Assembly (NCBI GenBank): GCA_032334235.1
Contig: JAVSGI010000005.1
Location: forward strand, 2,480,001 to 2,544,000
Length of the DNA stretch: 64,000 nucleotides
Reading direction: 5' to 3'
From: Paracoccaceae bacterium Fryx2
Lineage (GTDB): Bacteria > Pseudomonadota > Alphaproteobacteria > Rhodobacterales > Rhodobacteraceae
Shown: in pieces, positions 43,911 to 51,848 of the stretch
How positions within the stretch are numbered: position 1 is the stretch's first letter
How the letters are laid out: each line of letters opens with the position of its first letter
Notes under the pieces: generated by a model
The model's input: the letters and a program-made list of their open reading frames with translations, nothing else
What the model was told of the DNA's origin: nothing
Database searches by the model: none
Translations under genes and position numbers: made by a program

Positions 43911-45157
43911 TGGACATGCAAACCGTGCTGACCCTGCCCCGCCTGGGCGAGACGATGGAACAGGCGCGCGTCACCGACTGGCTGAAGGCTCCGGGCGACG
44001 CCTTCCGGCGCGGCGACGTGCTGCTGGAGGTGGAAACCGACAAGACCGTGGTCGAGGTGCCCGCATTGCAGGACGGCGTGCTGTTGACCCACCTTGTCGC
44101 GGCGGGGGACATGGTCGATCTGCACCAGCCGATTGCCGAGGTGCGGGTGGCGGCGGGTGAAGGCGCCCCTGCCCCGGCCGCACCGCGGGTGGCCATCGCG
44201 CCAATGGCCCCGAACCCCGCGCCCGATGCCGTCCGGGCAGATGCCCGCCCCGCCGCCAGCCCGCGGGCACGGGCGCTGGCGCGGCAGGCCGGGGTCGATC
44301 TGGCGGGGCTGGCGGGCAGCGGGCGGCGCGGGCGGATCACCGGGGCGGATGTGGTGGCCGGCGGCGACGGCGTGCAGCAGGTCGCGACGCCGCAAGGGCC
44401 GCTGGCGCTTCGGCGGGTCACCCCCGTCAAAGCCACGGGCGCGCCGATCCTGCTGCTGCACGGGTTGTTCGACGATGGCCGGGGCTGGCGTGACCTGCCG
44501 CAGCGGCTGGCCCGGGCCGGGCATCCGGTGCTGGTGCCGGACCTGCCGGGCCATGGCGCCAGCGAGGCCCGTGCCGATGATCTGGACAGCGCGACCGCCG
44601 CACTTGCCGCCCTGCTGGACCGGGTGGCGCCGGATGGGCCCCTGCGGCTGGTCGGGCATTCGCTGGGGGCGGTGCTGGCGACCCGGCTGGCCGTGCTGCT
44701 GGGCAACCGGGTTGAGCGGCTGGTGCTGCTGTCCCCGGCCGGGCTTGGCCCGCGCCTGAACCCCGATTTCCTCGATCTGATGGCCGCGGCGGAAACCCCG
44801 GCCGCGCTGGCCCGGGCACTTTCGCTGCTGGGGGCGGTGCCGCTGTCCGGCGCGGCGCTGGCGACCGAACTGGCGACGCTGCGGAAGCGCCGGGCCGCCA
44901 CCGCACCGCTGGCGCGGTTGCTGGCGGTGGCGGGCATCCAGCAGACCGACATCGCGCCGCAGCTCGACACGCTGGCCTGCCCGCTGGTCGCGCTGTTCGG
45001 CCTGAACGACCGCATCGTGAACTGGCAGGATTGCGCCAGCCTGCCCGCCCGCACCGCGATCCACCTGCTGCGCGACGCAGGCCACCAGCCCCACACCTCC
45101 GCGGCCGATCTGGTGGCGCGGCTGATCATCCAGGGGCCGCCGACCCCGCAACCCTGA
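43895..45157 (+). CDS. E2-like protein: lipoyl domain, E3-binding domain and alpha/beta hydrolase (AcoC architecture)
   Basis: This 420-residue protein has an N-terminal lipoyl domain (about 8-80) with the lipoylated Lys in VETDKTVVEVP, and a linker followed by a peripheral-subunit-binding domain (about 115-150; ALARQAGVDLAGLAGSGRRG). Instead of a normal acyltransferase core it has an alpha/beta hydrolase domain (about 175-420) with the nucleophile in GHSLGA, and acid and base in LNDRIV and DAGHQPH. This layout is characteristic of the acetoin dehydrogenase E2 (AcoC). ATG 43895 has GGAGG seven bases upstream; ATG 43910 is an alternative. It should accept the acyl group from E1 and hand it to CoA. 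Confidence 0.9.
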   Translation: MGGPVMDMQTVLTLPRLGETMEQARVTDWLKAPGDAFRRGDVLLEVETDKTVVEVPALQDGVLLTHLVAAGDMVDLHQPIAEVRVAAGEGAPAPAAPRVAIAPMAPNPAPDAVRADARPAASPRARALARQAGVDLAGLAGSGRRGRITGADVVAGGDGVQQVATPQGPLALRRVTPVKATGAPILLLHGLFDDGRGWRDLPQRLARAGHPVLVPDLPGHGASEARADDLDSATAALAALLDRVAPDGPLRLVGHSLGAVLATRLAVLLGNRVERLVLLSPAGLGPRLNPDFLDLMAAAETPAALARALSLLGAVPLSGAALATELATLRKRRAATAPLARLLAVAGIQQTDIAPQLDTLACPLVALFGLNDRIVNWQDCASLPARTAIHLLRDAGHQPHTSAADLVARLIIQGPPTPQP

Positions 45158-45246
45158 AAGGACAGACGCCACCCATCGCCCAAAGGTCGGCACCATCATC
45201 GCCGAAGGCCCGCCCCGGCCCTTCGCCAAAGCGTCACGGCGGGTCG

Positions 45247-45260
45247 TTGATGCCAATCAA
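45247..45260. promoter_or_regulatory. FNR-type box before the ABC transporter genes
   Basis: TTGAT (45247-45251), GCCA and ATCAA (45256-45260) exactly match the TTGAT-N4-ATCAA consensus of FNR/FnrL/NnrR regulators. The symmetry extends one base each side. It lies 128 bases before the binding-protein start, in the 230-base gap after the E2 gene, which holds no gene. A weak 6-bp hairpin (45203-45225) precedes it. Confidence 0.5.
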
Positions 45261-45387
45261 CATATTGTAACCGTTCATAAAATTGCCAGACTTCAAAAAA
45301 CAGTGCTGGAAAAACCGGCCACCCGAAATAAGCTGCGACCACGCAATCCGGCCCCCGGGAACTGGGGGCGCTTCTGGGAGGAAGACC

Positions 45388-46368
45388 ATGACACTGAAAC
45401 TGATCGCCGGCCTGATGACCTCCGCCGCCGTGGCCACGCTGGCCCTGCCTGCGGTGGCGCAGGAAAAAACCATTGCCACGGTGGTGAAGATCTCGGGCAT
45501 CCAGTGGTTCAACCGGATGGAGGAGGGCGTGAAGAAATTCGCCGCCGACACCGGGACCAAGGCGTTCCAGGTCGGCCCGGCGCAGGCCGACCCGCAGCAG
45601 CAGGCTGCCCTGCTGGAAGACATGATCGCGCAGGGCGTAGACGCCATTGCCGTGGTGCCGATGTCGCCCGAGGCGCTGGAGCCGGTGCTCAAGCGCGCCA
45701 TGGAGGCGGGCATCGCCGTGGTCAGCCACGAGGCCGCCAGCCAGCAGAACGTGAATTACGACATCGAGGCGTTCCAGAACGAGGATTTCGGCGCCAACCT
45801 GATGAAGAACCTGGCCGAATGCATGGGCGGGGCGGGTGAATACGCGGTGTTCGTGGGATCGCTGACCAGCCAGACCCACAACCAGTGGGTCGATGGTGCG
45901 ATTGCCTATCAGAAAGCCAACTTCCCGGACATGGTTCTGGTCGGCGACAAGAACGAAACCTTCGACGATCAGCAGAAAGCCTATGAAAAGGCGCAGGAAG
46001 TTCTGCGCGCCTTCCCCAATATCAAGGGCTTCCAGGGGTCGGCCTCGACCGATGTCGGCGGCATCGGGCTGGCGATCGAGGAACGCGGCATGGCCGACGG
46101 CACCTGCGTCGTCGGCACCTCGCTGCCGTCGATTGCCGGGCAGTATCTTGAAACCGGCGCGGTCGACATGATCTCGTTCTGGGATCCGGCGCTGGCGGGC
46201 TATGTGATGAACACCGTCGCCACCATGGTCATGAACGGCGAGGCCGTGACCGACGGCATGGATCTGGGGCAGATCGGGTATGAAAGCGTCAAGCTGGACG
46301 GCAAGGTGATCTATGGTCAGGCCTTCGTCGAGGTGACCAAGGACAACATGGCCGAATACCCGTTCTGA
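45388..46368 (+). CDS. Periplasmic sugar-binding protein of an ABC transporter
   Basis: This 326-residue protein has a signal peptide (residues 1-24, ending PAVAQ) and a periplasmic binding protein type-I fold of the RbsB/LsrB/RhaS group ([69 protein letters not shown]). Its C-terminal [12 protein letters not shown] resembles the end of LsrB. Of the ligand residues known in LsrB, the first Lys is kept but the Asp/Gln positions near HNQW and the Pro/Ala loop differ, so autoinducer-2 is not the predicted ligand. A strong GGGAGGA site precedes the ATG. It is the first transporter gene, with a promoter-like gap upstream. Confidence 0.92.
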   Translation: MTLKLIAGLMTSAAVATLALPAVAQEKTIATVVKISGIQWFNRMEEGVKKFAADTGTKAFQVGPAQADPQQQAALLEDMIAQGVDAIAVVPMSPEALEPVLKRAMEAGIAVVSHEAASQQNVNYDIEAFQNEDFGANLMKNLAECMGGAGEYAVFVGSLTSQTHNQWVDGAIAYQKANFPDMVLVGDKNETFDDQQKAYEKAQEVLRAFPNIKGFQGSASTDVGGIGLAIEERGMADGTCVVGTSLPSIAGQYLETGAVDMISFWDPALAGYVMNTVATMVMNGEAVTDGMDLGQIGYESVKLDGKVIYGQAFVEVTKDNMAEYPF

Positions 46369-46438
46369 CCGGGCGGAACCGGGGGGTGGCGCAGGCTGCC
46401 CCCCAACTGCCCCCCGCCTGCCAGCACGCGAGCATCCC

Positions 46439-47845
46439 ATGCCCCACAGCCCACCGCCTGCCGTGCCGCTGATCGACATGCGCGGCGTTACCAAGACCTA
46501 TGCCGGCGTCACCGCGCTGGCGGAGGTGTCGTTTGCCGTGGCGCCGGGCGAGGCGGTGTGCCTTGCGGGCGAGAACGGGTCCGGCAAATCGACGCTGATC
46601 AAGATCCTCGCGGGGGTGGAACAGCCCGACACGGGCGAGATCGCCTTTGCCGGGCAGGTGCAGGGCGCCTTGTCGCCGCGCCGGTCGGCCGATGCCGGGG
46701 TCAAGGTGATCTTTCAGGATTTCAGCCTGTTCCCCAACCTCAGCGTCGCGGAAAACATCGCCTTCAGCGCCGAGCTGGGGGCCGGGCGCCGGCTGTTCAG
46801 CCGGGGCCGGGTGCGGGCGCTGGCGGCGCGGACGCTGGAACGGGTGGGCGTGCGGATCGACCTTGATGCGCGGGTCGAAAGCCTGTCGGTGGCGCACAAG
46901 CAACTGGTCGCGATCTGCCGCGCGCTGGCTACAGAGGCCCGGCTGATCATCATGGATGAACCGACCACCGCCCTGACCGGGCGCGAGGTCGCGACACTTC
47001 TGTCCATCATCCGCCGCCTGAAGGCCGACGGCGTGGCGGTGCTGTTCGTCAGCCACAAGCTGGCCGAGGTGCTGGAGGTCTGCGAAAAGGTCGTGGTGCT
47101 GCGCAACGGCCGCAAGGTGGCCGAGGGGCCCGCCCGCGACTTTGACGCGGTCTCGCTGACCCGCCACATGACCGGCCGCGCGGTGGGCGAAACCCCGCCG
47201 TCGCCGCTGCGGCCGGGCGTGCCGCTGCTGATGCAAGTGCGCGATCTGGGCAAGGCGGGGGCTTTTCAGTCGGTCAGCTTCGATCTGCACGCGGGCGAGG
47301 TGCTGGGCATCTCGGGCCTTCTGGGCAGCGGGCGCACGGCGCTGGCCAAGGCGCTGTTCGGGCTGGTGGCCCCCGAGGGCGGCCAGGTGCAGGTCGATGG
47401 CCGGGCGGTGCCGCTGGGCGACCCGCTGGCCGCCGCGCGGGCGGGCATCGGCTATGTGCCCGAGGACCGGCTGACCGAGGGGCTGTTTCTGGCGCAATCC
47501 ATCGCGCGCAACGTCGCCATCGGGCGGCTGGAGGCGCATGGCCGCGGCGGGATGCTGGATCTGGCGGCGCTGTGGGCCGAGGCGGCCGATTGGCTGGCCC
47601 GGCTGCGCGTCCGGGCGGCCGATGTCACGGCGCCGGTGCAGTCGCTGTCGGGCGGCAACCAGCAGCGGGTGGTGCTGGCGCGCTGGCTGGCGCGCGGCCC
47701 GCGCGTGCTGGTGCTGAACGGGCCGAGCGTCGGTGTCGATGTCGGATCGAAAGCCGACATCCACGGCATCATCGGCGATCTGTCGGCGCAGGGGCTGGGG
47801 GTGATCGTGATTTCCGACGACCTGCCCGAACTGCTGGCCACCTGA
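46439..47845 (+). CDS. Sugar ABC transporter ATPase (RbsA-like), interrupted by a late TGA codon
   Basis: This is a double ATPase of the sugar type. Domain 1 has GENGSGKST, LSVAHKQLV and MDEPTTALT. Domain 2 has the degenerate GLLGSGRT, LSGGNQQRVV and LNGPSVGVDVGSK, as is normal in this family. Translation stops at TGA 47843-47845 after 468 residues. The same frame then continues with HRILVMKAGRITED, a typical C-terminus, to TGA 47939-47941, which overlaps the permease start (ATGA). So the original gene had about 500 residues, with a Cys or Ser codon where the TGA now stands. The loss removes about 32 residues. It could be a real nonsense mutation or a sequencing error. Confidence 0.88.
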   Translation: MPHSPPPAVPLIDMRGVTKTYAGVTALAEVSFAVAPGEAVCLAGENGSGKSTLIKILAGVEQPDTGEIAFAGQVQGALSPRRSADAGVKVIFQDFSLFPNLSVAENIAFSAELGAGRRLFSRGRVRALAARTLERVGVRIDLDARVESLSVAHKQLVAICRALATEARLIIMDEPTTALTGREVATLLSIIRRLKADGVAVLFVSHKLAEVLEVCEKVVVLRNGRKVAEGPARDFDAVSLTRHMTGRAVGETPPSPLRPGVPLLMQVRDLGKAGAFQSVSFDLHAGEVLGISGLLGSGRTALAKALFGLVAPEGGQVQVDGRAVPLGDPLAAARAGIGYVPEDRLTEGLFLAQSIARNVAIGRLEAHGRGGMLDLAALWAEAADWLARLRVRAADVTAPVQSLSGGNQQRVVLARWLARGPRVLVLNGPSVGVDVGSKADIHGIIGDLSAQGLGVIVISDDLPELLAT

Positions 47846-47937
47846 CACCGCATTCTGGTGATGAAGGCCGGGCGCATCACCGAGGATATTCCCGGCATCG
47901 CCACGTCGGAAGCCGATCTGACGCAAAGGCTGGCGTC

Positions 47938-48927
47938 ATGACCCGGGTCAACCTGGCCCGAAACGAGGTGCTGGTGGCGCTGGTGATCCTGGCATTCTGC
48001 GCGCTGGCCACCCTGTCGGACCCCGGCTTCCTGTCGATGCCGACCCTGACCGACCTGCTGCGCGGCGGCATCGTGCTGGGCATCTTTGCCGTGGCCGCCA
48101 TGCTGGTGCTGGTGTCCGGCGGCATCGATGTCAGCTTTACCGCCGTTGCCGCCTTTGCCATGTATTCGACCACGCTGTTCCTGGTGACCCACGCGCCGGG
48201 GATGCCCTGGCCGCTGGCCTTCCTGATCTCGATGGCGATCGGGGCGGCGCTGGGGGCGATCAACGGCCTGTTCATTGCGGGCTTCGGGCTGCCGACGCTG
48301 ATCGTCACGCTGGGAACGCTGTCGATCTTTCGCGGCTTCCTGCTGACCTTCGTCGGCAGCAAGCTGATTTCAAACCTGCCGCCGGAAATGCGCGCGTTTT
48401 CCCGGCTGATGATGCTGCGCGGCACCAATGCCGACGGGTCGTTCTATTCGCTGCCCTGGGCCTTTGCCGCGCTGGTGGCGGTGGTGGTGGTGACCTGGGC
48501 CATCCTGCACCGCACCATGCTGGGCCGGTCGATCTTTGCCATCGGCGGGTCGGTGGAATCGGCGCGGCGGATCGGGGTCAGCGTGCGGGCGGTGCAGTTC
48601 TTCGTCTATGTCTATGTGGGGATGCTGGCGGGGCTGGCGGGCATCATCCATGCCTCGATGGCGCGGGTGGCGAACCCGTTCGATCTGGTCGGGCTGGAGC
48701 TTTCGGTGATCGCCGCCGTTGTGCTGGGCGGCGCGCGGCTGACCGGCGGGCACGGCACGCTGACCGGCACGCTGCTGGGGGTGGCGCTGATCGTGCTGGT
48801 GCGCAACAGCCTGATCGTGATCGGCATCCCGTCAACCTGGCAATCGGTGGCGATCGGCGTGCTGATCCTGGTGGGCACCGGCCTGCCCGCCTGGCAGGCC
48901 AAGCGCGCCGAAGCGAGGGCGGCATGA
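47938..48927 (+). CDS. Sugar ABC transporter permease 1
   Basis: This 329-residue inner-membrane protein of the RbsC/LsrC/RhaP family has about ten hydrophobic segments, including LVLVSGGIDVSFTAVAAFAM (near residues 56-75), and FGLPTLIVTLGTLSIFRGFLL. The VLGGARLTGGHGTLTGTLLG motif near residue 261 contacts the ATPase. ATG 47938 overlaps the final stop of the full-length ATPase frame, which shows that frame was originally translated to its end. It pairs with the next gene as a heterodimer, as in transporters with two different permeases. Confidence 0.92.
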   Translation: MTRVNLARNEVLVALVILAFCALATLSDPGFLSMPTLTDLLRGGIVLGIFAVAAMLVLVSGGIDVSFTAVAAFAMYSTTLFLVTHAPGMPWPLAFLISMAIGAALGAINGLFIAGFGLPTLIVTLGTLSIFRGFLLTFVGSKLISNLPPEMRAFSRLMMLRGTNADGSFYSLPWAFAALVAVVVVTWAILHRTMLGRSIFAIGGSVESARRIGVSVRAVQFFVYVYVGMLAGLAGIIHASMARVANPFDLVGLELSVIAAVVLGGARLTGGHGTLTGTLLGVALIVLVRNSLIVIGIPSTWQSVAIGVLILVGTGLPAWQAKRAEARAA

Positions 48928-49949
48928 CGGGGCGCGCGCGTCTCGGCGCCCTGCTGGCCGGGCCGGAAGGGCGGCTGGCGGTGATCGCCGTCGTGGTCTT
49001 TGCCGCCATGGCGCTGCTGTCGCCCGACCGCTTCCTGTCGGTGCAGAACATGACCTCGATGGCCTTCCAGTTCCCCGAATTCGCCATTCTGGCGCTGGCG
49101 ACCACCGTTGCCATGCTGACCGGCGGCATCGACCTTTCGGTGGTCGGCATCGCCAACCTGTCGGCGATCATCGCCGCCACCATCCTGACGCAACTGGCAG
49201 GTCCGGGGGTGGAAGGGGCCGCCGCAGCGGGCTGGATGGCCGGGGCGGTGGCCGCCTCGCTGGCGGTGGGGGCGGTGGCGGGGCTGTTCAACGGCGTGCT
49301 GATCGCGGTGCTGGGGCTGCCGCCGATCCTGGCCACGCTGGGCTCGGGGCTGATCTTCACCGGCATCGCCATCGCGCTGACCGGGGGCAGCGCGGTGATG
49401 GGCTTCCCGCCGGTGGTGGCCTGGCTTGGCAACGGGCTGGTGTTCGGCATTCCGGTGCCGCTGATCCTGTTCGCGCTGCTGGCGGGGGCGATTGCGCTGC
49501 TGCTGGCGCGCACCGGCTTCGGGCTGAAGATACAGATGCTGGGCACCAACCCGCTGGCCGCCCGCTTTGCCGCGATGAACGTGACCGGCGTGCTGATCCG
49601 GGTCTACATGCTGTCGGGGATGCTGGCCGCGACCTCGGGGCTGGTGATCATGAGCCGGGCCAACTCGGCCAAGGCCGACTACGGGTCCAGCTACATCCTG
49701 CTGGCGGTGCTGATCGCGGTGCTGGGCGGGGTGAACCCCTATGGCGGCCACGGCCGGGTGATCGGCGTCGTCCTGGCGGTGCTGTCGATGCAGTTCCTGT
49801 CCTCCGGGCTGAACATGCTGCAAGTGTCGAATTTCGCGCGGGAACTGATCTGGGGGGCGCTGCTGATCTTCGTGATGATCGTGAACTCCCAAGGCCGTTT
49901 CCGCCCGGCGCGGGGGGCCAGACCCGCCGCACCTCCCACCCAACCCTGA
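48924..49949 (+). CDS. Sugar ABC transporter permease 2
   Basis: This 341-residue inner-membrane permease is of the same family as permease 1, with MLTGGIDLSVVGIANLSAI (near residues 64-82), GLPPILATLGSGLIFTGIA and the ATPase-contact region VLGGVNPYGGHGRVIGVVL near residue 262. About ten membrane spans are apparent. The ATG overlaps the stop of permease 1 (ATGA), and dhaK follows after 14 bases with a CCGGAG site. Together with the binding protein and the ATPase it should import the sugar or polyol that the locus degrades. Confidence 0.92.
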   Translation: MTGRARLGALLAGPEGRLAVIAVVVFAAMALLSPDRFLSVQNMTSMAFQFPEFAILALATTVAMLTGGIDLSVVGIANLSAIIAATILTQLAGPGVEGAAAAGWMAGAVAASLAVGAVAGLFNGVLIAVLGLPPILATLGSGLIFTGIAIALTGGSAVMGFPPVVAWLGNGLVFGIPVPLILFALLAGAIALLLARTGFGLKIQMLGTNPLAARFAAMNVTGVLIRVYMLSGMLAATSGLVIMSRANSAKADYGSSYILLAVLIAVLGGVNPYGGHGRVIGVVLAVLSMQFLSSGLNMLQVSNFARELIWGALLIFVMIVNSQGRFRPARGARPAAPPTQP

Positions 49950-49963
49950 CCCGGAGCCCCGAG

Positions 49964-50965
49964 ATGAAGAAGATCCTCAACGACCCGACCGACTATGTCG
50001 ATGAAATGCTGGCCGGTCTGGTGGCGGCCCACCCCGGCCACTACCGCCTGCACGGCGACACCGGCCGCGTGGTGGCCCGCGCCACACCGGGGGCGGCGGG
50101 CAAGGTGGGCATCGTGACCGGCGGCGGGTCGGGGCACCTTCCGGTGTTCACCGGCTATGTCGGGACCGGCCTGCTGGACGCCTGCGCCATCGGCGACGTT
50201 TTCGCCTCGCCCTCTGCCGAACAGATGGCCGATGCGATCCGCGCCGCCGATCAGGGCGCGGGCGTGCTGCGGCTTTACGGAAACTACGGCGGCGACGTGA
50301 TGAACTTCGACATGGCGGGTGACCTGGTGGAGTTTGACGACATCGCCTGCACCACGGTCGTGCTGGCCGACGACGTGGCCTCGGCCCCGCCGACCGAGCG
50401 TGAAAAGCGGCGCGGCGTGGCGGGCATGGTCTATGCGTTCAAGATCGCCGGGGCGGCGGCAGAGGCCGGGCAGGACTTGGCCGCCGTGACCAGGGTTGCG
50501 CAGAAGGCTGCCGATGCCTGCCGGTCGGTCGGGGCGGCGCTGTCGTCCTGCACCGTGCCGCAGGCCGGGAAGCCCACCTTTCACATCGCCGAAGACGAAA
50601 TGGAAATGGGCATGGGCATCCATGGCGAACCCGGCGTGTGGCGCGACAAGCTGCGCCCCGCCGATGCCATCGCCGCCGAGATGATGGACCGGCTGCTGGC
50701 CGACATGCCGCTGGCACCTGGCGACCGGGTGTCGGTGCTGGTCAACAGCCTCGGCGCGACCCCGCACGAGGAGCTTTACATCCTGTTCCGCAGCGTCAAG
50801 GCGCGGCTGGAGGCGGCCGGGGCGACCATCGTGATGCCGCTGGTCGGGCGCTATGCCACCTCGATGGAAATGGCGGGGGTTTCGTTCACCCTGCTGAAGC
50901 TGGACGACGAACTGGAGGGGTTTCTGACCGCGCCCTGCGACTGCGCGTTCTGGAGCGTGGCATGA
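49964..50965 (+). CDS. dhaK: DhaK-type kinase subunit (dihydroxyacetone / tetrulose kinase)
   Basis: This 333-residue DhaK protein has VTGGGSGHLPVFTGYVG (51-67), GNYGGDVMNFDMA (106-118) and the active-site His-220 in GMGIHGEPGVW, which binds the substrate carbonyl as a hemiaminal. The usual GGGSGHEP has Leu in place of Glu. DhaK works with DhaL (next gene). No phosphotransfer subunit DhaM is present, so either ATP is used through DhaL or DhaM is encoded elsewhere. In mycobacterial tetritol pathways DhaK-like kinases phosphorylate erythrulose, so dihydroxyacetone is not the only possible substrate. Confidence 0.9.
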   Translation: MKKILNDPTDYVDEMLAGLVAAHPGHYRLHGDTGRVVARATPGAAGKVGIVTGGGSGHLPVFTGYVGTGLLDACAIGDVFASPSAEQMADAIRAADQGAGVLRLYGNYGGDVMNFDMAGDLVEFDDIACTTVVLADDVASAPPTEREKRRGVAGMVYAFKIAGAAAEAGQDLAAVTRVAQKAADACRSVGAALSSCTVPQAGKPTFHIAEDEMEMGMGIHGEPGVWRDKLRPADAIAAEMMDRLLADMPLAPGDRVSVLVNSLGATPHEELYILFRSVKARLEAAGATIVMPLVGRYATSMEMAGVSFTLLKLDDELEGFLTAPCDCAFWSVA

Positions 50966-51567
50966 GCATCGACATCACCGCGATGCGCGCCGCGATCACC
51001 CGGCTGGCGGCGGCGATGGAACGTGATTTCGAAGCCCTGAATGCGGCCGACGGCGCGCTGGGTGACGGCGATCTGGGCGTGACCATGACGCGCGGGATGC
51101 GGCTGGTGGCCGAAGGCGCGCCCGACCTGCCAGAGGATCTGGGGCAGGCGCTGCTTCGCTGCGCGCAGGCATTCACCAGGTCGTCGGGGTCGTCCTATGG
51201 CACGCTTCTTGCCACCGGACTGATGGCGATGGCCAAGGCGGTGAAGGGCCGAACCGGCATCGAGGCGGCAGAGGTATCGGACCTGGTGGCGCTGGCGCGC
51301 GACGCGATGATCGCGCGCGGCAAGGCCGAAACCGGTGGCAAGACCGTGCTCGATTCGCTGGACGCCGTGGCGCGGGCGACAGAGGGGCTGACCGAACCGG
51401 CTGAAGTGGCCGGGGCGGCGGTGGCGGCCTGCCGTGCCGCGCTGGATGCCTTTCGCGACCGGTCCGCCACAGTGGGCCGGGCGCGAATCTTCGCCGAAAA
51501 AAGCCGGGGGATGGACGATCCGGGGATGCTGGCGATGGCTGCGATCGTCGTCGCGCTTGCAGGGTGA
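50962..51567 (+). CDS. dhaL: DhaL-type nucleotide-binding kinase subunit
   Basis: This 201-residue DhaL protein has the metal/nucleotide motif LNAADGALGDGDLGVTM (residues 25-41), RSSGSSYGTLLATGL near 73-87 and GGKTVLDSLDAV. The nucleotide sits in its helical barrel and the phosphate is transferred to the substrate held by DhaK. ATG 50962 overlaps the dhaK stop (ATGA). It is the last gene of the sugar operon and is followed by a terminator-like hairpin. Confidence 0.92.
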   Translation: MSIDITAMRAAITRLAAAMERDFEALNAADGALGDGDLGVTMTRGMRLVAEGAPDLPEDLGQALLRCAQAFTRSSGSSYGTLLATGLMAMAKAVKGRTGIEAAEVSDLVALARDAMIARGKAETGGKTVLDSLDAVARATEGLTEPAEVAGAAVAACRAALDAFRDRSATVGRARIFAEKSRGMDDPGMLAMAAIVVALAG

Positions 51568-51578
51568 CGGGGGCAGGC

Positions 51579-51599
51579 AGGGGGGCTGTCTGCCCCCCT
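51579..51599 (+). terminator. Hairpin after dhaL, probable end of the sugar operon
   Basis: AGGGGGGC (51579-51586) and GCCCCCCT (51592-51599) form a perfect 8-bp stem around TGTCT, 12 bases after the dhaL stop. No T-run follows, but the stem is very stable and no further sugar gene follows, so it is a likely operon end. Confidence 0.55.
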
Positions 51600-51614
51600 C
51601 TGCGCCTTGCGGCG

Positions 51615-51650
51615 CATTCACCCCCCGAGGATACTTGGACAAGGTGAATG
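51615..51650. repeat. Palindromic intergenic repeat of the kind scattered in Rhodobacterales
   Basis: CATTCACC (51615-51622) and GGTGAATG (51643-51650) are perfect 8-bp arms; poly-C and poly-G runs flank the loop side. The loop contains CCGAGGATACTTGGACAA. Sequences close to CCCCCGAGGATA-TTTGG are, from memory, frequent between genes in Rhodobacteraceae genomes. Only one copy is visible in this window. The rest of 51568-51800 holds no gene. Confidence 0.5.
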
Positions 51651-51800
51651 GGGGGGGGCCAGTCGGGTTGTGTGATGCCGCGGCAAGGGAAAGAATGAGG
51701 GTCGGCCGTCTGGCACGGTGGGGCCAACCTCGGTGAAATTGGCATGGAACGGGGGCACTGGCCCATGCTAGGCAAGGGGTCAGGCAAGGCGGGAGGCGGC

Positions 51801-51848
51801 ATGGCACGGCAAGGCGATCATTCCGGCCCCCTGCGGTGCGCGCCATGA
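51801..51848 (+). CDS. Short leader peptide coupled to the following membrane protein
   Basis: A 15-residue frame (MARQGDHSGPLRCAP) starts at ATG 51801 four bases after GGGAGG (51791-51796) and ends at TGA 51846-51848. That stop overlaps the ATG of the next gene (ATGA). The downstream gene has no ribosome site of its own, so its translation probably depends on ribosomes finishing this leader. The arrangement is seen directly; expression is inferred. Confidence 0.45.
   Translation: MARQGDHSGPLRCAP

Noticed and set aside
47843-47845. Selenocysteine insertion at the in-frame TGA of the ABC ATPase
   Set aside because: Sugar ABC ATPases are not selenoproteins, the codon is not at a redox site, and no obvious selenocysteine-insertion hairpin follows. 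A nonsense mutation or read error is simpler.
39252-49949. An autoinducer-2 (Lsr) uptake and processing operon
   Set aside because: The SorC regulator, FGGY kinase and LsrB-like binding protein suggested it. However, key LsrB ligand residues are not kept, lsrF/lsrG are absent, and an E1/E2 complex and DhaKL are present instead.
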